DNA of 64,000 nt, taken from assembly GCA_036873135.1 (NCBI GenBank), contig JAPTYO010000003.1:20670001-20734000 (forward strand). Reading direction: 5' to 3'. Positions within the stretch are counted from its first letter, which is position 1; the number at the start of each line of letters is the position of its first letter. Below the pieces are notes generated by a model that was not told the DNA's origin, searched no databases, and worked only from the letters and a program-made list of their open reading frames with translations. The position numbers and the translations under genes are program-made. Source of the DNA: Clarkia xantiana subsp. parviflora (lineage: Eukaryota; Streptophyta; Magnoliopsida; Myrtales; Onagraceae). Shown piece by piece: positions 22,905 through 35,826 of this stretch.

Positions 22905-25900
22905 ATCCGATCAAACTGTTGAGGAACCACAAGGAGATTTAGATTCTAATCAGGTTCCGACCATTCTATCACGGCTTGATTCGTGTCCGAGGATGTGAAA
23001 CCAGAGACTTTCCCTTCTGGTCATGCTATTGTGGAGCCACCCAATGTCAGGATCAGATCAGGATCCTTCTGAATCAATAAAGGAACCATCAGCATCATTA
23101 GATGACTCTACAGCGATGGAGATAGACTTTGTAGTTCTGGGAGGTGACGCAATGGATGAGGTATGGTTTCTTTACAGCCAGCTTTCAAACTCTTTCATCC
23201 ATTTATCTTGTCTAAGGGATACTGGATCCTTGTGAAATTGCGGTTTTGATATTCAGATCGTATCTTATTGCTTGTATGCATTTCCTTTGTGCGTTGCATC
23301 AGTAATTCTCATGCTTCTTTACCTTACTAGGTCAAACCAGAGACAGGCTCGGCTGATATTGCTGTCCAGGAACCTCAAGAAACTGCAGCTCCATTTCTAG
23401 TCACTGAGAAAGTTCGATGAGGTGCGGTTCTAGAAGGATAATTATATTTGATATCTCTCCTCTCTCTTTTCTGTATTAGTTATTATTCTTGTGGTCGTAA
23501 TGGGCCACCATTTATCCCTCTACCCGTATTTAGTACACACACCTCTCTATTTGTTCATCTGTTTAATCTTGTTGCATGCTGTGTGTTATTTATTCCCTTT
23601 CCTCGATTATTTATGTGATTCTCACGTAGTAAATAATCTGGACAGATCAAACCCGAGAATGCTCAAAGTGATCTCGCTAGTGTGGAAGATGAAGGAACTG
23701 TGATTCCAGATATGGTTACTGAGAAAACTCAAGATACAATTTTACAAGGGTTTGATTTGGATGGATGGCAGCGCCAATCCAGAAACTGCCGAACCTGAAG
23801 AGAAGCAGCTATTCAGGATACTCAGAAAAATTAGATGCAGTTACTATTGTTGCCGCTGCATCAGGCTCTGATCATGTTAATCTAGAGATTCCCATGAGGA
23901 AGGTGCAGGGCCTGATTCAGCAAGTGAGTGATCAAATCAAACAGGGGAAGCCTCTGGCAGCGACGCTATTGTTGACGATATTGAAGCTAATGCTGCCTCA
24001 GAACTGGTCCTGAAAGAGTCCCACCAAAATGCTCTACCAGTGGTTGATTCAGGTTCTGATCCGGTTGAAGCAGAGGCCACCCCTACTGATCGTTCTGCAG
24101 AGAAGAAATTGCAAGTCGGGAACAGGTTGCTGAGAAGGACTTTGAGGGAAGAGGAGTGGATGTTCAAGTCGTCGTCTCTGAGGTTTGTAGTTCTTTTAGG
24201 AGAGCTTCATGTCCATTTGTTATTATTGTTTTATTTCAGTTTGGTAGTAATTTTCTTTTTCTGCCAACGTCATTGAGTAGGTGAATCTAGAGACAGCAGA
24301 TAGGGCCTCTGAAGTAAAGAATAAGCCATTTTCTTCTGTTAGTTCTGCCGAGACAAAGGAGTCTGAGTGCGTTGCATGTGGAGATGATTCAACGGAGAAG
24401 GTATTCCTTTTCATGGCTTTAGATAGATTGTAACTATCCATTGTTGAATGAGATTTCATGCTTTCTCTTTGTTAATTTTTTGTTCTTGATTCATTATTGG
24501 CATCTTCATGTTGCGTAACAGCTTCTGTCTTATAGCAATGAATTGATGTTATTTTTCTGCTGTTACTTTTTAACAGCTTGAGTACCCACGTAATGGATAG
24601 TGTGCACCTGGATTGAGAAAGCTAATCAATTTCCTTCTTAAGCAATAAAAAAGAAATTTGAAACTTCTTTTAGGTTTTCTTGGGAGTTACATTTTGGAAG
24701 TTCATGTTTTAATGAGAGTCTTTTTTCTCTACCTTTATGCGGGCACATCTGCTATCACGATTTCATCATGAGATTCCTTTATATCAAGATTTTCGGACTA
24801 TTGAGTTATCTTTTAACTCCATACGTGTGCAAACCCAGAGATCATATGAATGATGAGGATGAAATGGACATGAAAATGGCACCTACACCTGATTCCGCAG
24901 CTTCTGGAGAGCCAAAAGGCTGCTGTTTCTTTTGATGAGGTATGCTAGTGTGCTATGCGCATCCAGACGTCTTCAAATTCTTGTGACAGTAACATTATGT
25001 TAGGCTTCAGTTAGCCCTTTGGCATTGCCACATAGATGTCTGGCTTAAACTTAACCAGCTGCTGCAAAAGTTGGAAAATGAATGGTTAGGTGGTTTTAAG
25101 AAGAAATTCTAACACAAAACCACTTATTCTAACGTAAGTGCAAACTCATATATGCAACTAGATGAAGTGCCATTTGGCACGTATTCCTTCTAACGTAGGT
25201 GCAAACTCATATATGCAACTAGATGAAGTGCCATTTGGCACGTATTCCTCTTGTAGGTGTCTACTAACTCCACTTTTCCCACTTATTATGCATTTATAAT
25301 ATGTTAATTAATGTGCCACTGTGATGTGATTGCTATTTTTGCTTCTATCTAAGTATGGAGATAAATGGGGTGCATCTCTTTCTTTTCCGTATTAGTTATT
25401 ATTCTTGTGGTGGTCATTGGCCACCATTTTTGCCTCTAGTCCTGTTATATAATACACGGCCTCTCTTAAGCTTGATTTAAGATGAGATTGTGAGGGGCAT
25501 ATGTTTCGTTTCTTCCACATGAAAAAGTTATTTGTTCATATGTTTAATCTTGTTGCATGCATGCTGTGGTTATTTATGCCATTTCCTCCATTATTTATTT
25601 GATTCTCACGTGGTAAATAATCTGGACAGATCAAACCCGAGAATGCTCAAAGTGATCTCTCTAGTGTGGAAGATGAAGGAACTGTAATTCCAGATATGGT
25701 TCTGAGAAAACTAAAGATACAGTTTTACAAGGGTTTGATTTGGATGACAGCACCAATCCAGAAACGGCAGCTATTCAGAACAGTCATAAAGAACGAAAAA
25801 CCAGATCCGGTTACTATTGACGCCGCTGTATCAGACTCCGATCATGTTAATCTAGAGATTGCCTCAGTTGATAAGGAACCCGAAGAAGGTGCAGGGCCTG

Positions 25901-25905
25901 TTAGG
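22905..25905 (+). pseudogene. Scrambled acidic-tail pseudogene, unit 1
   Basis: Pieces of the acidic-tail gene in the wrong order: end of exon 4 (22905-23160), intron 4, start of exon 5 (23331-23415), then intron 3, exon 4 first half (23646 to about 24138, with frameshifts), an in-frame jump to the end of exon 1 (to 24182), exon 2 (24281-24400), exon 3 remnant (to 24942), intron 3 and a second exon 4 start (25631-25905). The exon 3 copy has lost its acceptor AG and carries an extra A that breaks the frame. The order 4-5-4-1-2-3-4 shows several successive rearrangements before amplification. Confidence 0.85.
25127..25248. repeat. 61-bp direct duplication inside the intron 3 copy
   Basis: The block starting TTCTAACGTAAGTGCAAACT at 25127 is repeated at 25188 with one base changed (GTAAGTG to GTAGGTG). 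The parent gene has it once (near 2689). It is also present at 34951-35072, so it arose before the 9.8-kb amplification. Confidence 0.85.
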
Positions 25906-26002
25906 GTTTTGATTTCCACATCGTATCTTATTGCTTGTCTACATTGCCTTTGTGCGTTGTTGCATCAGTAGTAATTCTCATGCTTATTTACCTTATTACT
26001 AG

Positions 26003-27798
26003 GTCAAACCGGCTGATCTTGCTGTCCAGGAACCTCAAGAAACTGCAGCTCCATTTCTAGTCACTGAGAAAGTCAACGATATCATTCCAGAGAGGACCGA
26101 GTTAGGAATGGACACGAGCAAAGTATGTGAACCAGAAGTTGTACAGTCAGATGCTGCTGTTCCTCAACAGTCAGACTCTGCCATGCTTGGAGCTGGCCAG
26201 GAAGATGAAGTCATTCTAACTACCGACAATCCTCAAGTAATATTTAATTTTTGTTATTTTCTTTGTTCCTTCAACAACTACTAGCATTTGCTAATCAGTT
26301 TCAAAATGCTTCATCTTTTTTAGATTGAGCCAGATTCGGCGGCTCCATTTTCTGAAAATGCAGAGCAGTTGGTATTACCAGAAGATTCGGTTGAAGCTGG
26401 AAAGTCAAAAAGGGATTCACTCGATGAGGTGCGTTTTTAGAAGGCTATTTATATTTATAATCTCTGCTTTCTCCTACATTTTTGTCTTCTTGAATATGAA
26501 CTACATCTTGCTGAATGTGTTTCTGAATGCTTGTCTGCATTATGGTACAGGCCAAATCTGAGTATGTTACTGAGGCTTCAGAATCAGTAGAACAGCAGTC
26601 TTCTTCCCCAACTCATGATTCTACTTTTGCTGGAGAATCTGGGACTGATGTTTCTGAAAGATTGAAGGAGCAGTCTGTTCCTCCAAATGATTCTACAGTT
26701 GTTGAAGAATCGAAACCACCTCCTGAAATTTCTGAAGTCTTAGAGCAGCAGTCTACCCCAGTAGATGATTCTGTAACAGGGGAAGAACCGAAGTCTGTCA
26801 CCATAGTCTCTGAAACCCTAGAGCAGCCATCTCCCCCAGCAGATGTTTCTGAAACTCTAGAGCAGCCTTCGGTCCCAGCAAATGACACTACATTTGAGGA
26901 AGAATCTCCAGAGCCTATTGGTGAAGTTTCTGAAATCTTACAGCAAGAGCTTCTCCCAAAGGCAGATGATTCTGAAGTTGGGGAACAATCTTTGGAGCCT
27001 GTTGGTGAAGTTCCTGAAACCGTAGAGCAGCGGTCCCCTGTAGATGATTCGGCAGATGCTATGGAATGTGAACCTGTTGGTGAAGTTCCTGAAACCGTAG
27101 AGCAGCGGTCCCATGTAGATAATTCTGCAGATGCTGTGGAATCTGAACCTGTTCACGAAACCCTACAGCAGCAGTCTGTTCGAGCAGATGATTCTGCAGG
27201 TGCAGAAGAACCGAAGTCCATTGCAGAAGTTTCTGAAACTCTCTTAGAAGCAGATGATTCTGCAGTTGCTGTAGAAGTGAACCCCATTGCAGAAGTTTCG
27301 GAAATCCTTCAGCCGGAGCCTCTCCCAGAAGCAGATGATTCTGCAGTTGCTGAAGAAGCGAACCCCATTGTAGAAATTTCGGAAATCCTACAGCCGGAGC
27401 CTCTCTCAGAAGCAGATGATTCTGCAGTTGCTGAAGAACTGAAGCCTGTTGAGAATGTTTCCGAAATCCTTCGGAAAGAGGCTCTCTCAGAAGCAGATGA
27501 TTCTGCAGCTTCGGATGAATTGAAGCATGTTGGTGATGTTGCAGAAGAACTAAAGCCCTCTGAGGAACCTCTCCCAGAAGCAGGAGATGAAACTCTACAG
27601 CAAGAGTTGCCTCATCCAGAAGCCGCAGATGATTCCGCAGGTGAAGAAGAAGAATTCATGACCCCTGTTGAAACCTTAGAGGAGCAATCTATCCCAGAAG
27701 CAACAGATGATTGTGCAGGTGCTGGAGAACAGGAGCCTGCTGTTGAAGTTCCCGAAGCAGATGATTCTGGTGCTGCAACTGCTGAAGAATCGAAGTAA
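26003..27798 (+). CDS. Acidic-tail gene exons 5-7, intact duplicate in unit 1 (gene status uncertain)
   Basis: Exons 26003-26236, 26324-26428 and 26551-27798 match parent exons 5, 6 and 7. Exon 5 has an in-frame 12-bp deletion after VKP and a few substitutions. Exon 7 encodes the same protein as the parent, differing by a silent change near 27652 (GATTCT to GATTCC). Splice sites are kept. Upstream is only the scrambled pseudogene, so there is no evident start codon or promoter; if transcribed it would give a chimeric or truncated acidic protein. The lack of decay is best explained by recent duplication, not selection. Confidence 0.5.
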
Positions 27799-30120
27799 AT
27801 TTCCCACAGAAAGACTGTGTCTTTATAAGGTATGCATGCTTTATTCTTCCATCTATCAGATAATCAGCTTTAAGTATTTATAGAAAGTTAAGACTAGTGA
27901 CCTGCATATTGTATGCCAATTGCCATCAATTGATATAGATATAAATATGGGTAAATAACCAAACTAGCTAAACTTTACCGGATAATGCAACTAGCTAACC
28001 TGACTTCTGCGAATGCAGATATCTAGTTGCTCATTCATAGAAATCTGGCTGGCTATTCATTTTTTTTAGGGTTAATAACTAAAAAACTGTCCAAGGTTTG
28101 ACCTATGTTAAAATCAGGTGTCTGAAGATTCAAATATTAAATCGAAGTGTCCAATGTTTCAATTTTGTTAAAATTTGGTGTCTCCGTCCAAAATTGCAGT
28201 TAAATTTAACGGTTTTATAGTTATTAACTTTTTTTTTTATTATTTTTTTATTTTTAATTTCAGTTAGCTAGTTGCATTTTTTTTCTTTCAAAGTTTTAGC
28301 TAGTTCATTATTTATCCTTTACATATAAATATGAATATTAGATTCCAGTGGTTTTTGGTGCTTGATCTTTTTTGTTGACTTGAAAATTACGATTTTGATG
28401 CAGGTATGGTATGGTATTAGATTTTGGCCACTAAGTAGCGCTGTAATTATGGTAGCAGTTGATTAATGCTCCCCAGGTATCTAATCTACAAACACTCTCT
28501 AATCTACAAACTATTCTGGGAAGTTATGTGATCTAAGTTATTAACTATATTCTAGTGGTGTAGTAGTAGTACATTTGTTAGTAGTTTCTGTAAAACTCTA
28601 CTTACTCATGGCTACTAATAGTAATATGAAGTATAAGGACTTATCTGATACAAGGTGCAAATCGTAGGGACTGGGAGCATATTCAATATGAAGTACCACT
28701 TTTCTGCGAACGTATGAAACTGGGTTTTAGCCCATTTTCTTAATTTGACGATCTCTCGTTATTCAGATGTCTGTTTTTACGAAATTAGTTATATACGTAA
28801 TGATTTTTAAAAAAATTGCAATTCGACTCCAAAGTACTATTATGTGATTATATCCCTATGTGTTTCGGACGATATTTGTAGTATCCTGATATCCCTTTGA
28901 GCTTTTTTACTATGCTTTTGAAGTGCCATGATTTACATGTTTTTTTTTTTTTTTTACTATTAGAGTGTAGTTAATTGTAATATTTTTATTTTTAAAACTT
29001 TAAAAGTATTAAAAAGTAGGGTTGAATGTATTTTCAAACCACATATTTGACCGAATGTGGCTTTTAGTACTGAATGTTTGATTTTGTATACTTTTAGTAC
29101 TAAAAGTTTGAAAAAATGTGGTTTTTAATATATCCGTTAGTTGGCCGTTTATTTTAGCCTAACACTTTAAAATCGAACCCTACTGACTTAGGTCTGGCTA
29201 GGTCAATTGAGTCCGATTTTGAAGTTTGGTCAAATTTAGTTTTATGACTAAAATAAACCAAATAATAAAAGTTAGGAATATATATGAATAATAAAAGTTA
29301 TGAATATATATGAATGACTAAATTGAATAAAATCAAAAGTTTATGGTTGGGCACGTGATTTGCATGTCATTAAACAACTAACTAACGGATGTACTAAAAA
29401 CCACATTTTTTCAAATGTTTGTTACCAAAAGTATACAAAACTAAATATTCAGTATTTTATATATTAAATTTTACTTATGCTAGTTTTTTGGGCTAAGTTA
29501 AATTATTTTGTTCAAGTCCGTTGTATTTACTCTAGTCCAGCCTAATTTTTTTCGTGGAATTGTGGAAACATTTTGTACCACATCAATCACATCAATTCTC
29601 AAATTTTGAACCGGAAAAATTAAAGTTAAAAGCCTTCCCAAAAGCGTCCCCAGAAGATAACGCGTTTAATAGGCTTGTTGTATACTTAACAAATATTTAC
29701 ACAGTCAACTAAATTAATCTCAACTCCAAACGATTAGTTGACTGTGTAAATATTTGTTATCTTTAAAAATTAGGTGTATTAGAAGTTCTCCAATAAAATA
29801 TTAACACTTGTGAAAAATTATAATAATGTAAGGTCACTCACGCAATATATGAATTTAATAAATAAAATATATTTAAGTAGAAAAGACAACAAAAGCAGGT
29901 TGTATTTTTTTTAAACAAACATGTGCTAGTAGTAAGATTATAGATCCTGTAATTGAGTTAAAGTCCAATTGAGTGTCTAACCGATTTTCTTTTACCACAA
30001 CACATTTATTTTTTTGCTGAATTCATATTAAATACACGTCAAAGCTCTAACATGACTGGAACATGCTCATTTTTTACTTAGAAATTGTACATTTATATAG
30101 CCAATTTTTAAAATTTAAAA
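27799..30120. other. Duplicated 3' flank with MITEs, unit 1
   Basis: Matches 6723-8756 up to 29827, with the nested MITE pair (about 27948-28316), the 8005-type MITE at 29068-29454 and the hairpin at 29688-29758. From 29828 to 30120 it carries about 290 bp of AT-rich sequence absent from the first copy, presumably the original continuation of the flank. Confidence 0.8.
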
Positions 30121-30454
30121 TTCGAATGTTCAGAAAATGATTAGTTTATAAAACAACTCTCTTTCGGTCGAATTGGGCTTGCTAGTGTGGGGCGTTGCTT
30201 TTTGGGCTATGGGCTTGCAATATCTTTGCACAGAAAAGTAAATTAGTAAGTAACAAAGAATATGTTACTTTTTTCATGATGGCCCAAAAATAAAAAGAGT
30301 ATGGTACTTCTTTTGAACTATAGCTAAATTTCAAAGACCTTTATGGTGAAGCTGAAGGCGGTGAAAATACGGAACGATAAATAATTAGGGCGAAGAGAGG
30401 ATTATTACATACATACACACACACACTCGGACCTGAAGGGAAGACGGAGGCCGC

Positions 30455-32171
30455 ATGGATTCGAATTGGATTTCGATTGGAAAGAAGACGGGTTTGTTAT
30501 GCCTAGTCGCTGTGGCGGGGAGCGTTGTGATTTTCAGGCAGAAGAAAATACTCACAAGTATCTTGGGAAATATGTTTCAAGGGGTAAACACGATCGAAGA
30601 AAAATGGCATCGGTAACTACCCATCTGTAATTCATTTCAATTAGACAAAAGAGATTGTGTAGTGGCGCCTGCAGATTTAGGGTTTTTCCAATTAGGTTAG
30701 CCAGGGAAAGCTCTTTATGGAATAATCCTCTTTGATATAATATGGCCGATTGACCATAGTATGAAACGTAGAGCAGAGTATGTATTACTTTGTTGAGATT
30801 CCTCTAAATTGGTGAGCTAGGAGCAAATACTAGAATCCGTAGGCATGCAGTATTGTTCATTACTTTAATCAAACACTTAGACTGACCATAAGTGAAAGAA
30901 AGGATGATTTAATAATGTGATTTTCTTTTAATCTTTCCAATTTCAGTTCTAGTCTTCTTGTTTCTTGGGAGAAGGAGGAGGAGGAGGAGGAGCTGGAGCC
31001 TGTTGAACTGTGGTTGCTTATTAATCATGAAGATGTTAGCCTTGGAAAACCTATAGCACAAAAGGTTGTTGTCATAAATGACCGGATTTTGCAAAAACTC
31101 AATAAATCCAAATGGGTTTCTGCTTCTTTGAAGAAGCAGCAGCAGCAGCCCTTTGATATTATTGAGACCGATCCGCCTTTTTTCCAAGTGAACCCATCTT
31201 TGGAAGCCCTTTATTTTTTAGCCGTGTGTGATGGCTACTTCATGTACTTACTTGGTGGGCAATGCTTGGCTAGCCATTCCTCTCTTAGCAAGGTCACCTA
31301 CTGCATAGATGTCACCAATGTCGTCTCTAGTAGAACAGAAGAACATACCTATCCAATTCCGCGAATGATGCAGGGAAACCGTGTTGTTCGCGCCGCTGTG
31401 ACAAGCGAGAGAAGGATATATGCTTTTGGACGGTCACAACTTTTGTATAACCCTGGCCCTGATTGTGATGGTGACTGTGATAGTGCAACATTCGGAGAGA
31501 TATATGACATGGATGAAAAGTGTTGGATGCCTTTTGAAAAAGTTCCATTTAAGGATGCTCCTCGATGCACTGTCCTCGGATGTGTCATGTGGCATTCCAT
31601 CATTGTACTCTTTCTTAAAAGAACTGTAAAAATAAGACGACGACGACGACAAAAGGAGGAGGAAGTAGGAGATTATTATGGAAACATAGAAAAATATAGA
31701 CAAGTAACAAAGGTGTCGTATTATGACTTGAAGGAGAAGAAGTGGATTTTTACAGCGAGGATTGATGTGGAAATAAGTACGGTGTGCTTTCCGGTGCTAG
31801 TTGAAGACAATGTGTTTATAGTACAAAGTTCAGGTTTGTACAGGTACGATTTAGTTCAGAAACGCGTCACTGGCAAAACTAAACGCCTACAACAGATGAA
31901 GGCGCTGACTGTTGATAGGATGAGGGATGTTGTTTATCTAGGCAGCAGTGATGACAAAAAGTATCTCAAGTTTTGTATTTTCTGGGAAGGGTACTCGGAT
32001 AACAAGTTTATGGGGTATAATAAGTTTATGCGGTTTGCCATCATTAAGGTTGGAGACGATGTGGGTGACAAATTAACAGTAAGGATCTCATCATCAGTGG
32101 GTAGTATTCAAGTTGAGAACGATGCTTATTTCATCAACGGTAGTGGTGGTGCACACATAATTATTAGGTGA
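30455..32171 (+). CDS. Membrane-anchored kelch-like protein, amplicon copy 2
   Basis: Exons 30455-30612 and 30947-32171, about 460 residues, same architecture as copy 1. It differs by Met-to-Ile after the anchor (ATG to ATC at 30560-30562) and Lys-to-Gln in PRMMxGNRVV. The Gln is shared with the diverged copy at 46401-47949 rather than with copies 1 and 3. Reading frame and splice sites are intact. Confidence 0.7.
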
Positions 32172-32728
32172 TGATCAGTATCTATCTATCTATCTATCTA
32201 TCTATCAAATTATTAAAACTATTGGAGTCATATGTTTGCTTTGCAGGGAAAAACACAGGATGGTTGGATGAGCAAGCAAGACATAGAAGAAGAAGAGATT
32301 AAGAAGAAGAATGACTTAGGTCCTTTACCAGTTCCTTCTTCTGATGTGAACAAGAAGATGAAGTACTATTATTATTCCTAATAATTTATTGTACGGATTC
32401 CTAATAAATAGTATCGTCCTCTGTAGCTATAGCTTGGCTTGTGTGTGTACCATCTTTGCTTGTTTGCTTGCTTGGGGTTGTTAGGAATCCTCCTCCTCTC
32501 CTATGCTTTTTTTTTTTCCTCTCTGTATGTATGTAAGGTGAGTGAACAAACAAGTCTTTTTGTTTGCTAAATTAATAACTAGTTAAGTTTAATTGCTTAA
32601 GGTTTGTCTGTGTGCTACTTGAATGAATTACTTTCTCACGGTACCTACTTCTCAGTTTTTTTTTTTGTTTTTTTTAAACATCCTTTTTGTCTCCGCATAT
32701 GTATGCTTTTTTTTCCCCCCACTACTTC

Positions 32729-35700
32729 ATCCGATCAAACTGTTGAGGAACCACAAGGAGATTTAGATTCTAATCAGGTTCCGACCATTCTATCACGGCT
32801 TGATTCGTGTCCGAGGATGTGAAACCAGAGACTTTCCCTTCTGGTCATGCTATTGTGGAGCCACCCAATGTCAGGATCAGATCAGGATCCTTCTGAATCA
32901 ATAAAGGAACCATCAGCATCATTAGATGACTCTACAGCGATGGAGATAGACTTTGTAGTTCTGGGAGGTGACGCAATGGATGAGGTATGGTTTCTTTACA
33001 GCCAGCTTTCAAACTCTTTCATCCATTTATCTTGTCTAAGGGATACTGGATCCTTGTGAAATTGCGGTTTTGATATTCAGATCGTATCTTATTGCTTGTA
33101 TGCATTTCCTTTGTGCGTTGCATCAGTAATTCTCATGCTTCTTTACCTTACTAGGTCAAACCAGAGACAGGCTCGGCTGATATTGCTGTCCAGGAACCTC
33201 AAGAAACTGCAGCTCCATTTCTAGTCACTGAGAAAGTTCGATGAGGTGCGGTTCTAGAAGGATAATTATATTTGATATCTCTCCTCTCTCTTTTCTGTAT
33301 TAGTTATTATTCTTGTGGTCGTAATGGGCCACCATTTATCCCTCTACCCGTATTTAGTACACACACCTCTCTATTTGTTCATCTGTTTAATCTTGTTGCA
33401 TGCTGTGTGTTATTTATTCCCTTTCCTCGATTATTTATGTGATTCTCACGTAGTAAATAATCTGGACAGATCAAACCCGAGAATGCTCAAAGTGATCTCG
33501 CTAGTGTGGAAGATGAAGGAACTGTGATTCCAGATATGGTTACTGAGAAAACTCAAGATACAATTTTACAAGGGTTTGATTTGGATGGATGGCAGCGCCA
33601 ATCCAGAAACTGCCGAACCTGAAGAGAAGCAGCTATTCAGGATACTCAGAAAAATTAGATGCAGTTACTATTGTTGCCGCTGCATCAGGCTCTGATCATG
33701 TTAATCTAGAGATTCCCATGAGGAAGGTGCAGGGCCTGATTCAGCAAGTGAGTGATCAAATCAAACAGGGGAAGCCTCTGGCAGCGACGCTATTGTTGAC
33801 GATATTGAAGCTAATGCTGCCTCAGAACTGGTCCTGAAAGAGTCCCACCAAAATGCTCTACCAGTGGTTGATTCAGGTTCTGATCCGGTTGAAGCAGAGG
33901 CCACCCCTACTGATCGTTCTGCAGAGAAGAAATTGCAAGTCGGGAACAGGTTGCTGAGAAGGACTTTGAGGGAAGAGGAGTGGATGTTCAAGTCGTCGTC
34001 TCTGAGGTTTGTAGTTCTTTTAGGAGAGCTTCATGTCCATTTGTTATTATTGTTTTATTTCAGTTTGGTAGTAATTTTCTTTTTCTGCCAACGTCATTGA
34101 GTAGGTGAATCTAGAGACAGCAGATAGGGCCTCTGAAGTAAAGAATAAGCCATTTTCTTCTGTTAGTTCTGCCGAGACAAAGGAGTCTGAGTGCGTTGCA
34201 TGTGGAGATGATTCAACGGAGAAGGTATTCCTTTTCATGGCTTTAGATAGATTGTAACTATCCATTGTTGAATGAGATTTCATGCTTTCTCTTTGTTAAT
34301 TTTTTGTTCTTGATTCATTATTGGCATCTTCATGTTGCGTAACAGCTTCTGTCTTATAGCAATGAATTGATGTTATTTTTCTGCTGTTACTTTTTAACAG
34401 CTTGAGTACCCACGTAATGGATAGTGTGCACCTGGATTGAGAAAGCTAATCAATTTCCTTCTTAAGCAATAAAAAAGAAATTTGAAACTTCTTTTAGGTT
34501 TTCTTGGGAGTTACATTTTGGAAGTTCATGTTTTAATGAGAGTCTTTTTTCTCTACCTTTATGCGGGCACATCTGCTATCACGATTTCATCATGAGATTC
34601 CTTTATATCAAGATTTTCGGACTATTGAGTTATCTTTTAACTCCATACGTGTGCAAACCCAGAGATCATATGAATGATGAGGATGAAATGGACATGAAAA
34701 TGGCACCTACACCTGATTCCGCAGCTTCTGGAGAGCCAAAAGGCTGCTGTTTCTTTTGATGAGGTATGCTAGTGTGCTATGCGCATCCAGACGTCTTCAA
34801 ATTCTTGTGACAGTAACATTATGTTAGGCTTCAGTTAGCCCTTTGGCATTGCCACATAGATGTCTGGCTTAAACTTAACCAGCTGCTGCAAAAGTTGGAA
34901 AATGAATGGTTAGGTGGTTTTAAGAAGAAATTCTAACACAAAACCACTTATTCTAACGTAAGTGCAAACTCATATATGCAACTAGATGAAGTGCCATTTG
35001 GCACGTATTCCTTCTAACGTAGGTGCAAACTCATATATGCAACTAGATGAAGTGCCATTTGGCACGTATTCCTCTTGTAGGTGTCTACTAACTCCACTTT
35101 TCCCACTTATTATGCATTTATAATATGTTAATTAATGTGCCACTGTGATGTGATTGCTATTTTTGCTTCTATCTAAGTATGGAGATAAATGGGGTGCATC
35201 TCTTTCTTTTCCGTATTAGTTATTATTCTTGTGGTGGTCATTGGCCACCATTTTTGCCTCTAGTCCTGTTATATAATACACGGCCTCTCTTAAGCTTGAT
35301 TTAAGATGAGATTGTGAGGGGCATATGTTTCGTTTCTTCCACATGAAAAAGTTATTTGTTCATATGTTTAATCTTGTTGCATGCATGCTGTGGTTATTTA
35401 TGCCATTTCCTCCATTATTTATTTGATTCTCACGTGGTAAATAATCTGGACAGATCAAACCCGAGAATGCTCAAAGTGATCTCTCTAGTGTGGAAGATGA
35501 AGGAACTGTAATTCCAGATATGGTTCTGAGAAAACTAAAGATACAGTTTTACAAGGGTTTGATTTGGATGACAGCACCAATCCAGAAACGGCAGCTATTC
35601 AGAACAGTCATAAAGAACGAAAAACCAGATCCGGTTACTATTGACGCCGCTGTATCAGACTCCGATCATGTTAATCTAGAGATTGCCTCAGTTGATAAGG

Positions 35701-35729
35701 AACCCGAAGAAGGTGCAGGGCCTGTTAGG
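32729..35729 (+). pseudogene. Scrambled acidic-tail pseudogene, unit 2
   Basis: Same piece order and lesions as 22905-25905, shifted by 9824 bp, including the exon 4/exon 1 junction near 33962, the exon 3 frameshift and the 61-bp direct repeat at 34951-35072. Confidence 0.85.
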
Positions 35730-35826
35730 GTTTTGATTTCCACATCGTATCTTATTGCTTGTCTACATTGCCTTTGTGCGTTGTTGCATCAGTAGTAATT
35801 CTCATGCTTATTTACCTTATTACTAG

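Larger units (their letters stand above)
20297..30120 (+). repeat. 9824-bp tandem amplicon, unit 1
   Basis: The marker TTCGAATGTTCAGAAAATG occurs at 20297, 30121 and 39945, a spacing of exactly 9824 bp. All landmarks inside (kelch-like gene, acidic-tail exons, MITEs) keep this spacing between units 1 and 2. The left edge of unit 1 is at about 20290, where similarity to the end of units 1 and 2 stops. The unit holds one kelch-like gene, a scrambled acidic-tail pseudogene, intact acidic-tail exons 5-7 and their 3' flank. Confidence 0.95.
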
